Below, piece by piece: positions 63,922 to 64,000 of a DNA stretch of 64,000 bases. Source of the stretch: Candidatus Poseidoniales archaeon (GTDB lineage Archaea > Thermoplasmatota > Poseidoniia > Poseidoniales > Thalassarchaeaceae); assembly GCA_012960975.1 (NCBI GenBank), contig DUAE01000033.1, positions 43,337-107,336 on the forward strand, written 5' to 3'. Each line of letters starts with the position of its first letter. Position 1 is the first letter of the stretch. The translations under genes and the position numbers were made by a program. The notes beneath the pieces are model-generated. The model had not been told where the DNA came from and made no database searches. It saw only the letters and a program-made list of their open reading frames with translations.

Positions 63922-64000
63922 TCATCTGCGATTTCTGCGTATCATCAAAAATGCGATTAAGCTCAGAATACCGATTACACCGGCGGAGACGAAAAGAATG
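63922..64000 (-). CDS. C-terminal end of a membrane-anchored protein (partial)
   Basis: Reading leftwards from the right edge, 25 codons precede the TGA at 63922-63924: a hydrophobic helix (LFVSAGVIGILSLIAFLMI) and a basic RRNRR tail. This matches the C-terminal anchors of other surface proteins in the window (7.8, 12.1 and 34.4 kb). The body of the gene lies beyond the window, so its function is unknown. Confidence 0.6.
   Translation of the reverse strand, partial: ILFVSAGVIGILSLIAFLMIRRNRR

Overview
The window is a gene-dense, moderately AT-rich archaeal chromosome segment. Archaeal markers are a group II chaperonin (thermosome) subunit, prefoldin alpha, ribosomal protein eL20 (LX/L18a), geranylgeranylglyceryl-phosphate synthase, a geranylgeranyl-reductase-family flavoprotein and a beta-CASP RNase of the archaeal CPSF type. 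Several lipobox lipoproteins, C-terminally anchored surface proteins and secreted hydrolases (esterase with thrombospondin type 3 repeats, M28 peptidase, two BNR/sialidase-fold lipoproteins) suggest a planktonic heterotroph. A Marine Group II/Poseidoniia-like member of the Thermoplasmatota is my best guess, inferred from gene content and not from a phylogenetic marker.

Layout. 0-8 kb: short hypotheticals, mobA, purN, a DEAD-box helicase, purH and a divergent thermosome subunit. 8-20 kb: surface protein, glycosyltransferase and APH-fold kinase, MOSC protein, tRNA-Leu(GAG), secreted esterase, dimethylargininase-like enzyme, M28 peptidase, M50 protease. 20-28 kb: DHA2 efflux pump, RluA-type pseudouridine synthase, a membrane protein with a peptidoglycan-binding-like domain, purQ and a PurS-PurS-PurL fusion, divergent from a eukaryote-like pyrF. 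28-40 kb: a degenerate receiver-domain membrane protein, ftsY and pfdA, then an 8.4-kb sulfation island (APS kinase-nucleotidyltransferase fusion, two sulfotransferases, a CysQ-type PAP phosphatase, a 1347-residue glycine-rich surface protein), then the eL20 gene. 40-53 kb: ether-lipid GGGP synthase, ferredoxin with a flavoprotein-like partner, CPSF-type RNase, purine permease and apt, TauE-type permease, moeA, uvrA, BI-1 protein, LysE exporter, SprT protease. 53-64 kb: the paired BNR lipoproteins, SDR, HAD phosphatase, geranylgeranyl reductase, threonine synthase, Lrp regulator, cystathionine synthase/lyase, a second LysE exporter, and a partial surface protein at the right edge.

Connections between genes. 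purN, purH, purL and purQ cover several steps of de novo IMP synthesis; the AzgA-type permease with apt covers purine salvage. mobA, moeA and the MOSC protein point to molybdenum-cofactor use. GGGP synthase and geranylgeranyl reductase serve archaeal lipid synthesis. The sulfation island can make PAPS from APS, transfer sulfate and clear PAP. It lies exactly between eL20 and pfdA-ftsY, which are neighbours in many archaea, so it looks like an insertion into a conserved cluster. Genes are packed tightly: several tail-to-tail pairs overlap at their stop codons, and many operon-internal starts carry AGGTGA-like ribosome binding sites. No CRISPR array, transposase, integrase or rRNA gene was seen, and no gene-free stretch exceeds 300 bases.
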